A stretch of 64,000 bases of DNA from Rhyacophila brunnea (GCA_022495005.1 JAGYXB010002070.1:1054001-1118000); one strand, 5' to 3'. Shown: positions 22,690-33,250, counted from the first letter of the stretch. Numbers and translations are program-made. The notes: generated from the letters alone by a model not told the origin.

Positions 22690-22815
22690 GTTAGTTATTG
22701 AATTACAGGTATACATCATAAAAAAGAGAAACCGGGATTTAAATTCTTATGTTTGCTTAGAAGTTTTGTATCAGCTACATACTTTTCGTTGAAATCAACT
22801 TCTTGAAATTTAGTA
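22690..22815 (-). pseudogene. Decayed PGC-type exon of A3
   Basis: On the minus strand, a CGTATACTAAATTTCAAG context is followed by EVDFNEKYVADTKLL-like residues, then a frame break and a proline/glycine remnant (NPGFSF) where paralogues have PQPGCSY. The AG is displaced and stops follow, so it should not be spliced in. Confidence 0.6.
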
Positions 22816-23304
22816 TACGATTTAGTACGCAATCCTTTACCCGCACCTTTTCAACCTGTTACTTGACATCGTAATGATGAATTGTTTGAAGTGTGTTATA
22901 ATTCCACATTCAATTAAAAGCATCTTAATTGAAAAAAACTAAAATTTAATAGTTTTAATTACCTCGTTAGATATAGACTGCATTACCTGCCTATTAAATA
23001 ATAATTATTAATATCACTTAACAGCCTACATGTTCAGCGTAGGTCAAAATGGAGCTTTTATGTTATTTTCAGAGCATAACTCTGGACATTCCTTAAACGA
23101 TGGAGATAATCTATTTATAAAATTTTGAAGCCTTATTATCCTTTATATTTATTTTAAACATTTGATGACTGTATTAAATATTTAGATTTATTTTAGATAA
23201 AGTATTTTTATTACGTAAAAAAGTATTCTTTAAAACCTCTCGCTCTAATGTTATAGAATATAGTCATATTTCAGTAAGTCCATGTGAAGTGGTGTTAAGA
23301 TTTT
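22816..23304. other. A3 intron, no other feature seen
   Basis: AT-rich intron sequence between the decayed A3 exon and the fold-back element. No motif recognised. Confidence 0.5.
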
Positions 23305-23533
23305 GGTACTGTTCGGTTATACCGGAGGCAGCGGAAAACGCATTTTGAAAATAGCCGATAAACTGGATTATTTGTTATGTTAACCTTACCAAACCTAACC
23401 TAACCTAACCTAACCTAACCTAACCTAACCCAACCTAACCGAACCTAAACTAACCCAAACTAACAAATAATCCAGTTTATCGGCTATTTTCAAAATGCGT
23501 TTTCCGCTGCCTCCGGTATAACCGAACAGTACC
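23305..23533. repeat. Fold-back element with telomere-like (CCTAA)n loop
   Basis: Two 73 bp perfect inverted arms (23305-23377 and 23461-23533, starting GGTACTGTTCGGTTATACCG) flank an 83-base loop. The loop has about eight to ten tandem CCTAA units, some imperfect, which is the complement of TTAGG, the insect telomere repeat. An RNA from it would form a 73 bp duplex. It lies in an A3 intron. No target duplication was recognised. It may be a MITE or a fold-back insertion. Confidence 0.9.
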
Positions 23534-23689
23534 ACCCATAAATAAAATTAATGTTAATATTATTTATTATGTATTTCATATTCTTTGTGATCCCAAATTT
23601 GATAAGAATTAGGCATTTTATTACACAAAAATGGGCACGATTAACAGATTTGAAGATAAATCTAAAGATACAGATTATAAGCTATGTCT

Positions 23690-23990
23690 TTGACCATTCA
23701 AATGTGATAAACATCTTACGAATAATAGAATTTATGCTATATAATATATATTATAATAGATAGCTTTGGTATATAATAATTATTGACCTAAGAATAAGGT
23801 AGTATTTTTTTCAAATACGCCATTTCTATTGGCATTTCCCAGTGGCTAAGCTACAACATAAGGCCGTAGCTATAAATTGACAAACGATAATTGAAGTAGG
23901 GAATAATATCATGTTAACGCGCGTGTTTTAACATGCTCCTAACCGAAAAAGAAAATATTTTTTTTAAAACGGTACACTGTAGTTTACCCA
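23690..23990. repeat. Dispersed repeat R3, copy 1
   Basis: Matches 46985-47235 in inverted orientation through ordered blocks: GTTAACGCGCGTGTTTTAAC, CATAAGGCCGTAGCTATAAA, AATACGCCATTTCTATTGGC, TTATTGACCTAAGAATAA and GATAAACATCTTACGAATAA. Both copies lie inside introns of genes read on the minus strand, in opposite orientations. Confidence 0.75.
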
Positions 23991-24272
23991 TTGTTAAAGT
24001 AGGTGCCTACTTCAATTATAGGTATGTTTTACGAATAGTACCTATACTAAATAGGTGTTGATATTGTATTGCTCTTAATTGCAGAAAAGACACGAAAAAT
24101 CTAAAAATCATTATGTAGGTAATAATGAATTAATCATTCTACCAATCAATTACAGTCCTCTATAAAAAGCGCAACCATAATGTATTTCGTACAACCGAAG
24201 TGTTTGAATTAACAAATGAATATACTTAATATAGGTAGTAGGTAGCAATGATACAATGACAATGGAACGTAC

Positions 24273-24590
24273 CTGTGAATCGTTATTGAACATTGACGAA
24301 TCCGAGCATTCACCAAACTCTTGGAAGGCTTGTGGTCGAAGAGCCACTTCATTATCAGTCAGAGATACGTCATGCATACACTTGTGATTGATCAGATTCT
24401 TTTTTGAAGAGAAAAATGCATAACATACATCGCATACAAAATTATTGCGATAAAAGGAAGCTCTTGTCAATTTTAAACAGATTTCTTTTTCGGGAACATT
24501 CACTATTTCCTGCTTAATGTCATGTTCTTGTATTATAATTGCATCGAACGGCATTGCGGCTTGCATCTCAGGAATGTCGTGTGATCCGTG
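24273..24590 (-). CDS. Zinc-finger gene A3, atypical-finger exon
   Basis: A 318 bp, 106-codon phase-0 exon between a TTTTTTTCAG acceptor and a GTACGT donor. It encodes DAIIIQEHDIKQEIV at about residues 16-30 and KEICLKLTRASFYRNN at 35-50. An atypical finger follows at 51-74: FVCDVCYAFFSSKKNLINHK then CMH, which is C-x2-C-x12-H-x3-H with an FF pair and no adjacent fingers. This unit resembles the atypical finger at the head of the 3' exon, suggesting an ancient exon-scale duplication. IKQE fits the SUMO consensus. The A4 counterpart is 32930-33250, and the flanking intron is also alignable. Confidence 0.8.
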
Positions 24591-25134
24591 CTGAAAAAAA
24601 AGGAAGAGAATGCTCCTTGAATCATTTTCTTATGAATATTGTCATAAATATTGTAGATATAAACTTCAATTATGGATGAGATATCTTTACTTAGTATCAG
24701 AAAAGGTTATCAACAATATACCTACCTATAATATGTCAGTAGTCTTACAGTAGGTACTCTATGTCAACGTTACCTGAGCAAGTGTAATTCTTACAATAAG
24801 TGCTATATTTTAACAGCACTTCTCTTGGCCGTGTTAAGTTTTAGAGCGAGATAGACAGTTTAGACGGCTAACTTATTGTAACAATTATAATACCGCAATA
24901 CGTTAATATGATAAACTACATTCGAAAGCCACTGATAGCAGTCTTGTGTATAGAATAGATGCAAAAACTTACTCTTTACAAATGAGAGACTTACCATGAA
25001 ACTATGTATTTAGGTGGTACCCGTGTATTCTTGATAAAGTTACACATAATATATATATATATATTACATAGCATCTGCTAGTAAAACCAAAAAGAAATGT
25101 GTTATTAATTTTATAACTGCAGTAATTATTATAT

Positions 25135-25265
25135 TAATACTATCGACCGAAGGTACTTGATGGAATTTGAATTTAAATTCTAATGGATTTAAGTTTTGTA
25201 CTATTCCATCTAATTCGTTTTTTTCGACCCGGGTTTCGCCTTTCGACATCTTCAGGCGCCGTACA
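25135..25265 (-). mobile_element. Penelope-like element terminus with hammerhead-like motif
   Basis: Minus strand reads GCGCCTGAAGATGTCGAAAG then GCGAAACCCGGGTCGA, followed by a core shared with 1935-2060. The CTGAAGA ... GAAAC ... GTC order matches the conserved bases of minimal hammerhead ribozymes known from Penelope-like retroelements. Stem II can form GUC/GGC closed by GAAA, with one extra U. The minus-strand frame reads LKMSKGETRVEKNELDG, the phrase such termini often spell out. The element body is absent. Confidence 0.55.
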
Positions 25266-25364
25266 CTCACCAAAGCAGTAATTATTGTTGCGTGCGTTTA
25301 AAATATTAAACTATGACTGTAAATGGGTAGATTGTTGAAATTTCCTGCAATATTGTATAACTAC

Positions 25365-25466
25365 CTGATTTACTGGTCCAGGGTCGAAATACGAGCAGCC
25401 AGGCTGCGGGACTTCGTATTTGTTTTGGCGTATTGTTTCGTCAACAAACTCGTTGAAGTCAATTCC
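25365..25466 (-). CDS. Zinc-finger gene A3, PQPGCSY exon
   Basis: A 102 bp, 34-codon phase-0 exon between the acceptor CTAATTTTCAG and the donor GTAGTT. It encodes GIDFNEFVDETIRQNK and EVPQPGCSYFDPGPVNQ. A4 has two tandem equivalents (33498-33602, 33660-33764) and A2 one (14701-14799). The conserved centre is P-Q/I-P-G/S-C-x-Y/H followed by acidic and Pro residues and a PVNQ-like end. No known domain was recognised; it may be a short interaction motif. Confidence 0.7.
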
Positions 25467-25834
25467 CTGAAAATTAGTATCATACTTTATAATATGTAGG
25501 TCTTTTAAAGTGTCTGAAAACAATATAATTACTATTATGTTTTAAAACATAATAAATCGAATATTTAATAAGGGTGCATCCTACCGCTAGGATTGGTAAG
25601 ATAAGGCCGAAAAGTGAGGGACGAACTCCCCACCTAACTGGTCCAGAAAGATTTTTGCATCCTTTCGATCACCATTAAAGGAATACCATCTCAACCTGCC
25701 GAGGATTTGGGGTATAGTCTAGAAACCATAATTTCATAGCTGACTAATCCAAAGAACCAATGAGCCACCTAGAGTCATAACTCACATTTTGCAATGTTGT
25801 CATTTTTTTGTTAAATAGGTAATCCAATAGGTAC

Positions 25835-25925
25835 ATTGTATACTTATCGACCGCTAAAGTGATAAAGCGATACATATTATCAAACTAAGGGTAGGTTTGA
25901 ATAAAAGTATTAACACAAGTTGGTT
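25835..25925. repeat. Half copy of the 192 bp palindromic MITE
   Basis: ATACTTATCGACCGCTAAAG and TATTATCAAACTAAGGGTAG match one arm of the element at 30971-31162. The second arm is absent, so this is a broken copy in A3 intron 1. Confidence 0.65.
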
Positions 25926-25929
25926 GTAA

Positions 25930-26030
25930 AAGATGGAGTAAGTGCTATATGTGCTGACGGCCTATAACGTCTGGGTCACAGGTTCGAATTGTTGTGGGTC
26001 TGGCAAATAAATGTTTTTCATTTTGTGTTT
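25930..26030 (+). mobile_element. tRNA-like SINE fragment
   Basis: A B-box-like CACAGGTTCGAATTGTTG near 25976-25993 is followed by TGGGTCTGGCAAATAAATG. It resembles the 3' half of the tRNA-like sequence at 62045-62100 (CAGGTTCGATTGCTGCGGGT). No good A box. Confidence 0.4.
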
Positions 26031-26159
26031 GAGTCAGAGTTTGGACCTAATAATTTGAGCAAGTTGCTAACTTCCCTTAATTGTTAAAATAGTAAATAGT
26101 AAAATAGTAATAATCTGTGAAGGTCCATATAATCTTGTTAGGATCTGACATGGTCAGTA

Positions 26160-26680
26160 GTCTTTCACTGTATGCTACATGGCCCCCACATCCTGAAGCG
26201 GCCCCCCAGGCTAAGATGTTTGGCGGGCCCCCTTACCTATCGCTAAGGGCAAAGGCAGCGTGACCGATATTAGCGTTTTCCATGGTGTATGCGGTAAAAT
26301 TAAGGTGTATTTTTAGCGATTTTTTGTATTTTTAATACGTACATCCATTTGAATTATGGAGTTATAGAGTATCGGCACACAGTTAAAAATTGCATCGTAC
26401 AATCAAATATTTTAATTATTAATAATTATTGAACTAAAATTGCGCGCAGGCGACTTTTTTTTACTATTAGAGTAAATTTGTGGTCTGTGTTTATCTCACT
26501 TATCGGTCGACTCCCCGGGCCTTTAGGCTAGAGCCCTGTCAGCCCCCCCTTGTGGGGGCCATTGTATGCTATTACGAAAATGGTTTATGTTGGACTTTTT
26601 CGCAAGATTTTACAAATTCTCTTGGAGCCCTGGGGTTTTCGCGGCCCGATTGGGAATCACTGCTATATTGCCTATGTAAA
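26160..26680. other. GC-richer patch, possible hAT-like remnant
   Basis: Runs of C and G (GAAGCGGCCCCCCAGG, TCAGCCCCCCCTTGTGGGGG) within A3 intron 1. The right edge, read on the minus strand, is CAGTGATTCCCAATCGGGCC, which resembles hAT-type termini. No matching left end or duplication was found. Confidence 0.35.
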
Positions 26681-27144
26681 TGTGCTCTCTATTTACAATG
26701 ACAACGTGTTTGCAGCCCCATCTAGGAACTCCTGTGTAGGTACTGTAAGATATGCGTTGCCGGATGTTTTTTAGGTTAGATACAAATAAAAGCTGTTCTT
26801 ATACCTAATGATAATGAGACACGCAGAGCGTCGCAAATTAACAGAGTGGTGTCTTATTATGACGTTGTTTAATGCGTTTTTTGGTTTGATTTTGTACCTA
26901 GAACATTTCTTCATGGGTAGTAAATCTATTAATGCGATGCTCTGTGTTCACAAATAAAATATTTTATAAAATATGAGTTCATTGCAACACTAAGCCTTTG
27001 ACTAACACTAATAAAACTTGTCGTCAATAATCTTTAATCGACACCACTGAACACGTAGGCATTACAAGTCTTTTGACTTTCACAGCACGTATTATTAAAA
27101 GTGAACTAAATTGATAGGTTATGAAAAACTAAAAACAACCTAAC

Positions 27145-27291
27145 CTCGATGTTGATGTCAGGATCATCGGCTGTCTCTTGCTTTATGCAAATTTTGACAT
27201 TCGGGGTATTTGGATGCAATAATAGCACATCACACCCTTTGTGCTCGTCCGCATGAGCATCGAATTTGCCCGGTTCACGTTTTACATTCAT
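27145..27291 (-). CDS. Zinc-finger gene A3, first coding exon
   Basis: A 147 bp, 49-codon exon from ATG at 27291 to a GTTAGG donor. It encodes MNVKREPGKFDAHADEH and CIKQETADDPDINIE. A second in-frame ATG lies three codons upstream (27300); the downstream one aligns with A2 and A4. VKRE and IKQE are SUMO-consensus matches at the same places as in the paralogues. The exon is 1.67 kb from the first exon of A4, which is divergently oriented, so the two share an upstream region. Confidence 0.75.
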
Positions 27292-27439
27292 TTTATACAT
27301 TATTTAAAGCATAACTCCTCTACGGAACGGCGTGGCAAAATAATATTATGTACCTAGATGGGTAGTTTGACAGCTGAGTCAACAGGAATAGATATTCGAG
27401 ACCATAGACAAAAATATGAGCCTTTATTACGTTTTGTAA

Positions 27440-28634
27440 TCTTACAATCTATGACAATCGGATACATATAATAATTATTATGTCAAGAGCGTTTTAGTGC
27501 TGTGTTCATATCTATGCCATTCCGTTTACACATAAGCGAATATAATAATATGTCAAAAATGTCTATGACAGAGGCGTGGGCATAGATTATATGACCCCCG
27601 TATGTGTCAATCCGTTTACACACGATGCCGTAGGTAGTAACATATATTGTGTCACATATTTGCCACTGATAAATACTACCTACCAAAATGACGTTTGACA
27701 GACATTATGGTTGGTACGTCTTTGAAAAAGATATTAGGCTAGGTATGACTATTCGCGAACGTCAATCTGTCAAATGAAAATCGAAATACGAGCGAAATAC
27801 ATCAATTGCATAGGTATCATTTGGCCTGATGGGTTGAACTTATTAACTATTTTGTTCTTGTCTACATCGTATTATAATGCTGGCAAATGTAGGAAACCCA
27901 TGGATGCTACCATAATTTAATAAGAAAACAAAAAGTTATCATGTAGGTATATAAGCTTGTCGTGTGAAGATTTCGACCGGTGATTATTAAAGTTTGAGCC
28001 CATAAGCCTCTTGTAAAAAAGCTCGTATGCGAAAAATAACGGTAGGTGAGCTATTGGCAATAACATTGCGTTCCATATCCTGAACTATTTCGACCCAAGC
28101 AGCATTTATTTCAACTCATTGTTTTCATAGTCGGATTGTGCGCAATCCCATAATAGGTAGGTAGTTGACTAGTTTCCAAGATTCTATTTAAATTTATAAC
28201 AGCGTCATGCGTCCATTCCACTACGATTTTGCGATTTCATTACCTAATTTATCAGTTATATCCATTTTATTACTGTTTATATTACAATAATTATTACCGT
28301 GTATCTGTGTCTACTGTCAAGATGACGTAGGTACGAAATAAACGATAGAAAAAAACACTTCCCTCACGATCTATGACCCATAAATAATAATATGACGTTA
28401 CAACACGTTTGACATAGACGTCACAGACAAGGAACGAGTGTCACACAAAGTTACGGAGGTGTTTACACTGAGCCGAAAAACATTATTATCGAAGGATATC
28501 ATAGATCATTTGACATAATATATTATGACAGTCTATGACATCGTATTTACACTCTGAGACACTTGACGCCAACATAAGAAATGGGTTTTTCGTCATATTT
28601 ATATGACGGATCGTCATAGAGTCTATTTGAGCCA
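27440..28634 (-). mobile_element. Deleted, non-autonomous PIF/Harbinger copy
   Basis: The left part (27440-27730) is the reverse complement of the right end of the 39556-45030 Harbinger (ATAAATACTACCTACCAAAATGACG region). The right part (about 28310-28634) is the reverse complement of its left end. The right terminus, CTATTTGAGCCA followed by TAA, matches the full element's TIR and TAA target. Both genes of the full element are absent. It fills most of the A3/A4 divergent upstream region. The left terminus is diverged, so its exact start is uncertain. Confidence 0.75.
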
Positions 28635-28961
28635 TAAGCAATTTGTAGATTGCTTTTGGTTTCGTTTTATTTATACTTACCTCACATTTGACCGGACATC
28701 AGATGTATCATTCTTTTTTAAACTTTTTAATGATATAATAATTGATAGGATGCATAATAGGTATTATAATATTTAGTTTACTAAACATCATATCAAAAAT
28801 ACAAAATGTTATAATGTGGCAATACTATGAAGTGTTATCCTTTGTCTATGGGACAAAAAATCATTGTCTACTATCACGGAAGTCAAATACCGGTGTCAAT
28901 ATCGCTTACACTTCATTAGTGACTCGATAATCTTTGAAAACGAACGCTTTCAAATCGTAAA
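28635..28961 (+). promoter_or_regulatory. A4 upstream region
   Basis: This 327-base AT-rich stretch lies between the Harbinger copy and the A4 ATG. Sequence just before the ATG (AATCGTAAAATGGACGT) is alignable to A2. No canonical TATA box at a convincing distance was recognised. It is listed as the presumed promoter by position only. Confidence 0.3.
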
Positions 28962-29105
28962 ATGGACGTTAAACGTGAAGCAGGTGACTTCGAACCAGAC
29001 GCAGGTGAACAACATTGGTTCGATATCTCCTTACAGGGAAATAATCCAAAGTCAAATACTTACATCAAACAAGAGTATGCTGACGATCCCTGCCACGCTG
29101 CCGAG
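28962..29105 (+). CDS. Zinc-finger gene A4, first coding exon
   Basis: A 144 bp, 48-codon exon from ATG to a GTTAGT donor, intact. It encodes MDVKREAGDFEPDAGEQHWF at the start and YIKQEYADDPCHAAE at the end; it is very close to the A2 first exon. VKRE and IKQE are SUMO-consensus matches. The reading frame in this exon remains open although the 3' exon of A4 is broken. The following intron carries a mariner and a MITE. Confidence 0.75.
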
Positions 29106-29620
29106 GTTAGTTTTTCAAAGGTTATTTTATTCTCTCCCATGGTAAACATTCTCCAGTGAATCAACTGATAACGCCAACTTTATATTTATGTAAACAGGAA
29201 TAAAGTATATTTCCGAAATAATTACTTATGTAGATATTTTGGAAATCGAATTAGGAATTTATCACTAGCCGTAGAATGAAACTATTTAACACTTTCAACG
29301 ATTAGGTATAATCACTGTAAATAAGACGCCAGCGATAGTTTACCGATTTAGTTAGATAAGGTAACGTTGGTGCGTTCGCTTTGAATTAACATTACGTATT
29401 CTTATTATAGGGCGAATACAATATGGCAATTGAATTGGTCGACATGATTGAGTATGGACCAATCTCCTCCACTTAGAGGTGTCCTTATGACATCTCCATA
29501 ATTACCTATATTCATAATATTATTTTGTTTTATTTTAAATGAATTTATAAAAGGTATGAATTGACGTTGACAATTATTCAAACATTATCGTAGATTATTA
29601 TTGTTTTTCATACTATACTA

Positions 29621-30916
29621 CGAGGGTGGGTCAATAATTCCTTAGAAAAAAGCATTAAAACAGTTTTTATTTGTATTTTTTTTTTATTTCTCAACATAAT
29701 CTCCTTGGAGCTCAATACACTTGGTTAGACGTTTCTCAATTTTTTTTAAACCGTCAGAAAATAAGTTTTCGGAAGGTCCTCAAAATAAGCATTTGTCCGA
29801 TCGATGACTTCTTCATTTGAAAAAAAACGTTGTCCACTTAGCCATTTTTTAAGTTTGGGAAAAGGAAAAAGTCACTGGGGGCTAAATCTGGCGAATACGG
29901 TGGGTGGTCGACCAATTCGAACTTCAATTCTTCAATTTAGCCATTGATCGTAAACATGTGTGAACACGGGCATTGTTCTGATGAAAGAGGATTTTTTTCC
30001 TGTTTAAATGAGGCCGTTTTTCTTCAATTTTGTTTTTTAGCTGGTCCAATAAAGATGCATAATAATCCCCTGTTATTGTTTTTCCTTTTTCCAAACAGTC
30101 AACGAAAATAATTTCACGTGCATCCCAAAATACAGTAGGCATAACCTTACCAGCTGATTTTACGGTTTTCGCCTTCTTTGGACATGGTTTGCCTTCGCAA
30201 TCCACCGCTTTGACTGTTCTTTCGTCTCGGGAGTATAGTGGTGTATCCATGTTTCATCTACAGTCACAAAGCGACGAAAAAATTCATCCGGATTGCGTTG
30301 CATGAGCGACAACAGGGCTTTAGAGGCCACCACCCTATTGCGTTTATTGTCGACTGTGAGCAAACGCGGCACCCATCTTGCAGAAACTTTTTCATGCCCA
30401 ATTTGTCATGTAAAATAGAAATGACGCTACCTTTTGAGATCCCTGTAACCTCAATTATCTCACTCAACTTTAATCTTCGGTCACTTAACACCATATCGTG
30501 GATTTTATTGATCATTTCTGTGTAGTCACCTCTACAGGACGTCCTGAGCGTGGTTCATCCTTTGTTGATGTACGACCACGTTTAAATTCATTTAACCAGT
30601 TATAAATAGTTGCAAGTGAAGGAGCAGATATGCCGTGAACTAAATCCAACTCATTTTTTATTTCCTTTGCTGTTAACCCTTTTATATTAAAATGCTTAAT
30701 AACAGCTCTAAACTCAATTTTCTCCATTTTCCATTTTTCCATTTTCCACAAGCAAATTTTTTTTTTAAATGTACGAGAAACACACAACAACCCGACCAAT
30801 CTGATTGAAACTTCGCAGCACACTGAATCGGTAGTGCCGCTGCATGAAAACAAACCGCTTACAGTACTAGTCGCGCCACCTGTCGGCTTTTCTAAGGACT
30901 TATTGACCCACCCTCG
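29621..30916 (-). mobile_element. mariner transposon (1.3 kb)
   Basis: TIRs CGAGGGTGGGTCAATAATTC (left) and the reverse complement of the right end (CGAGGGTGGGTCAATAAGTC) are flanked by TA on both sides (29619-29620 and 30917-30918). This is typical of Tc1/mariner. The 1296 bp length fits an almost full-length mariner. It lies in intron 1 of A4, in opposite orientation to the gene. Confidence 0.92.
29700..30727 (-). pseudogene. mariner transposase, frameshifted
   Basis: A DNA cut-and-paste transposase of the mariner type (D,D34D catalytic triad family). It starts at MEKIEFRAVIKHF (30727), with HTH pieces NELDLVHGISAPSLATIYNW and GRTSTKDEPRSGRP. Later come VTVDETWIHHYTPE (first catalytic D), then REIIFVDCLEKGKTITGDYY. 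The segment where the second catalytic Asp is expected reads FHQNNARVHT, with Asn in place of the usual Asp. At least four frameshifts split the reading frame (near 30513, 30390, 30240 and 29940). The element is dead on both counts. Confidence 0.88.
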
Positions 30917-30970
30917 TACTACTCGCTATTGAAGTGTTATTCGGCGTTAGATAACGATATACACACCATC

Positions 30971-31162
30971 GGGTCTATTCTATACTTATCGACCGATAAA
31001 GTGATAAATATTATCAAACTTAGGGTCGGTTTGTATCAAAGTATAGAAATTATTGTAACAGTTACAATACGTTGGTTGTAATTGTTGCAAACCTACCAAC
31101 CCTAAGTTTGATAATATTTTTCACTTTATCACTCTAGCGGTCGATAAGTATTGAATAGACCC
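30971..31162. repeat. 192 bp palindromic MITE
   Basis: Ends GGGTCTATTCTATACTTATC and its near complement GATAAGTATTGAATAGACCC form arms of about 60-70 bp with a small asymmetric centre. A half copy is at 25835-25925. Target duplication not resolved. Lies in A4 intron 1, just downstream of the mariner. Confidence 0.8.
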
Positions 31163-31284
31163 ACATGTCCTCATTGCAGAGTGTAAGAGCTGAGTGTGTG
31201 TCCTCACGTGTGGTCGAGATTCACACGTATTGTCGGTCTTCTTAAAAATATTCTTGATTTTGTAACATAATGTTTTTTTTTCAG

Positions 31285-31416
31285 AATATTGTTTCAGACC
31301 CAACAATAATATCATTGAAGACAGATTCTCAGCTAATTGACACCAAGACTAAGCTTATTGCAGACATTTATGAAGATCCGCAACAGGGTTGTGCTTATTC
31401 GGAACAAGTGAATCGG
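31285..31416 (+). CDS. Zinc-finger gene A4, PQQGCAY exon
   Basis: A 132 bp, 44-codon phase-0 exon between TTTTTTTTCAG and GTAAGT. It encodes NIVSDPTIISLKTDSQLIDT and EDPQQGCAYSEQVNR. The EDP-Q-x-GC-x-Y core marks it as a member of the same short exon family as 33498-33602. The N-terminal half is longer and unrelated. No equivalent was found in A2 or A3, so it was either gained in A4 or lost from the others. Confidence 0.65.
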
Positions 31417-32929
31417 GTAAGTACTTTTATTTTAATTAATAAGTACTGATCGTGTGATGGGGTGGAATGATTATAGTGACGGAATGAACTGTAAAACATT
31501 CGAATATCTTGATATTTTTAGCTGTCATCAGTAGGTACCATAGAAATAATAAAACAATTTGCATAGGCACCTGCTCAATAATTTTTAAATTTTCCTTGTC
31601 TTTTCTGCAATTAAGAGGAATATAATATCAATACCTATTAAGTATAAGTACTATTCGTAAAACATACATATTATTGAAGTAGGTTCTTTAAAAATAGGTG
31701 CCTACTGCGTAAAATATTCAGATAGCAAAGGAGGAGTGATAAAATAAGTTGTGAGAGAGTGCTACCTACTTTAAATGGATCTATTGTCGAAAAATGCACT
31801 TTAAACAATTCAACGCTATTTGGTAAAGTGCTCAGATGAAAAAAAAACAGCTCAAATCCAACCGTTGTATATCACAGTGAACAACCAACCGTTCCGATTC
31901 TTCAAAGTGAATAAATGAAAGCCGATGTTTTATTAATAAAAACAAAACGAACCACTTGACAATGTTGAATGTTTTGTAGGTACTACGTAAACTTTGTGGT
32001 TGCTATGGTTTTATACTGCCATGGTTCGGGCCATTCTGAATCCCATGCACACTGGATATACCTACCTACCTCTAAGTCCATGCGACATTCAGTACTACTT
32101 TCACTTCTTGCATGTTTCTTCATGCAGTGACTACAGGCAAAACAAAGGCCCGCACATGCATCGCAATTTCCGACAAATAATCATTTTTGCCAGTATCTAA
32201 AATTAATTCAATACCACACTTGTCTCTAAAACAGCAACACATTGACTGAATGTCAACTTGAGATGAGTAGGTATCATAAAATTCTAACCTGCTACAGCTC
32301 GTTGTCTACGAGGACACAAATCTAATAATTGTCGGATACATTTTTATTTTAAATGCTGCACATTTAAAAGCACTGCTCCATGGCACCCAACGATGGCCGA
32401 CTTATATTATAGGTCGCGCAATTATATATCGATAAAATGACTAATAAATCGTCATAACCTAATAATAGATCATTATAATTATAAACAATAAAAATACTGC
32501 AGTCAAGTGGTGTAAAATCGTCTATTTTGGGAACAATGGTAACGTATTGGGAATTAATGGAGTTAACTATTGAGTTAATATATCTATCATATAAGTCTTT
32601 AAATTAAAATTTATCGGCTTAACAACTAATTTTCAATAATATTCTTACATGATACTTACTTTTTAATAATAATATTTTTGATCTATTACAAATCAAAAAA
32701 TAAACCTACCTAATATATATTTGTAAACACACCTGTATCCACACACCTACATACATAATGGTCGTATATCGTAAATAAACCATAGTATTACAGGATAAAG
32801 CAATGGGCTATTAGGAAAGCTAAGTTGATCATTCAAGATAGGTAGGCTCGTCGGTAGGATGTGTTATTATTAAAATGTAGAATATTAATAATAAAACAAT
32901 TTAAGGAACATGCTCTTCATTTTTTTCAG
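31417..32929 (+). other. A4 intron 2, no other feature certain
   Basis: An AT-rich intron. A block near 31570-31700 (AAAACATACATATTATTGAAG, ATAGGTGCCTACT) is inverted relative to one at 23980-24110 in an A3 intron, a trace of shared repeats. No other gene is seen. Confidence 0.5.
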
Positions 32930-33250
32930 CCCGGAGCCCACGAAATTCCTAATATACAAGCCACAAAGCCGTACAATGCAATTACAATATACGAACATGA
33001 CATTAAGCAGGAAATAGTGAATTCTCCCGATAAAGAGATATGTTTAAAATTGACAAGACATTCCTTTTATCGCAATAATTTTGTATGCAACGTGTGTTGT
33101 GCATTTTTCTCTTCAAAAAAGATTCTGACCTACCACAAGTGTATGCATGACGTATCTCTGACTTATGATGAAGTGGCCCTCCTTCGAGCAAAAGCCTTCC
33201 AAGAGTTTGGTGAACGCTCGGTTTCGTCAATGTTTAATAACTATTCACAG
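32930..33250 (+). CDS. Zinc-finger gene A4, atypical-finger exon
   Basis: A 321 bp, 107-codon phase-0 exon (TTTTTTCAG acceptor, GTATGT donor). It encodes NAITIYEHDIKQEIVNSPDK, EICLKLTRHSFYRNN and FVCNVCCAFFSSKKILTYHK then CMH. It matches A3 24273-24590 codon by codon with one extra codon, and the following intron is also similar. That indicates a recent duplication of the whole locus. IKQE fits the SUMO consensus. The exon itself is open and undamaged. Confidence 0.8.

Noticed and set aside
26480..26774. Overlapping 73-74 codon plus-strand frames
   Set aside because: Lie in a GC-rich, probably hAT-derived patch within A3 intron 1; two overlapping frames without motifs.
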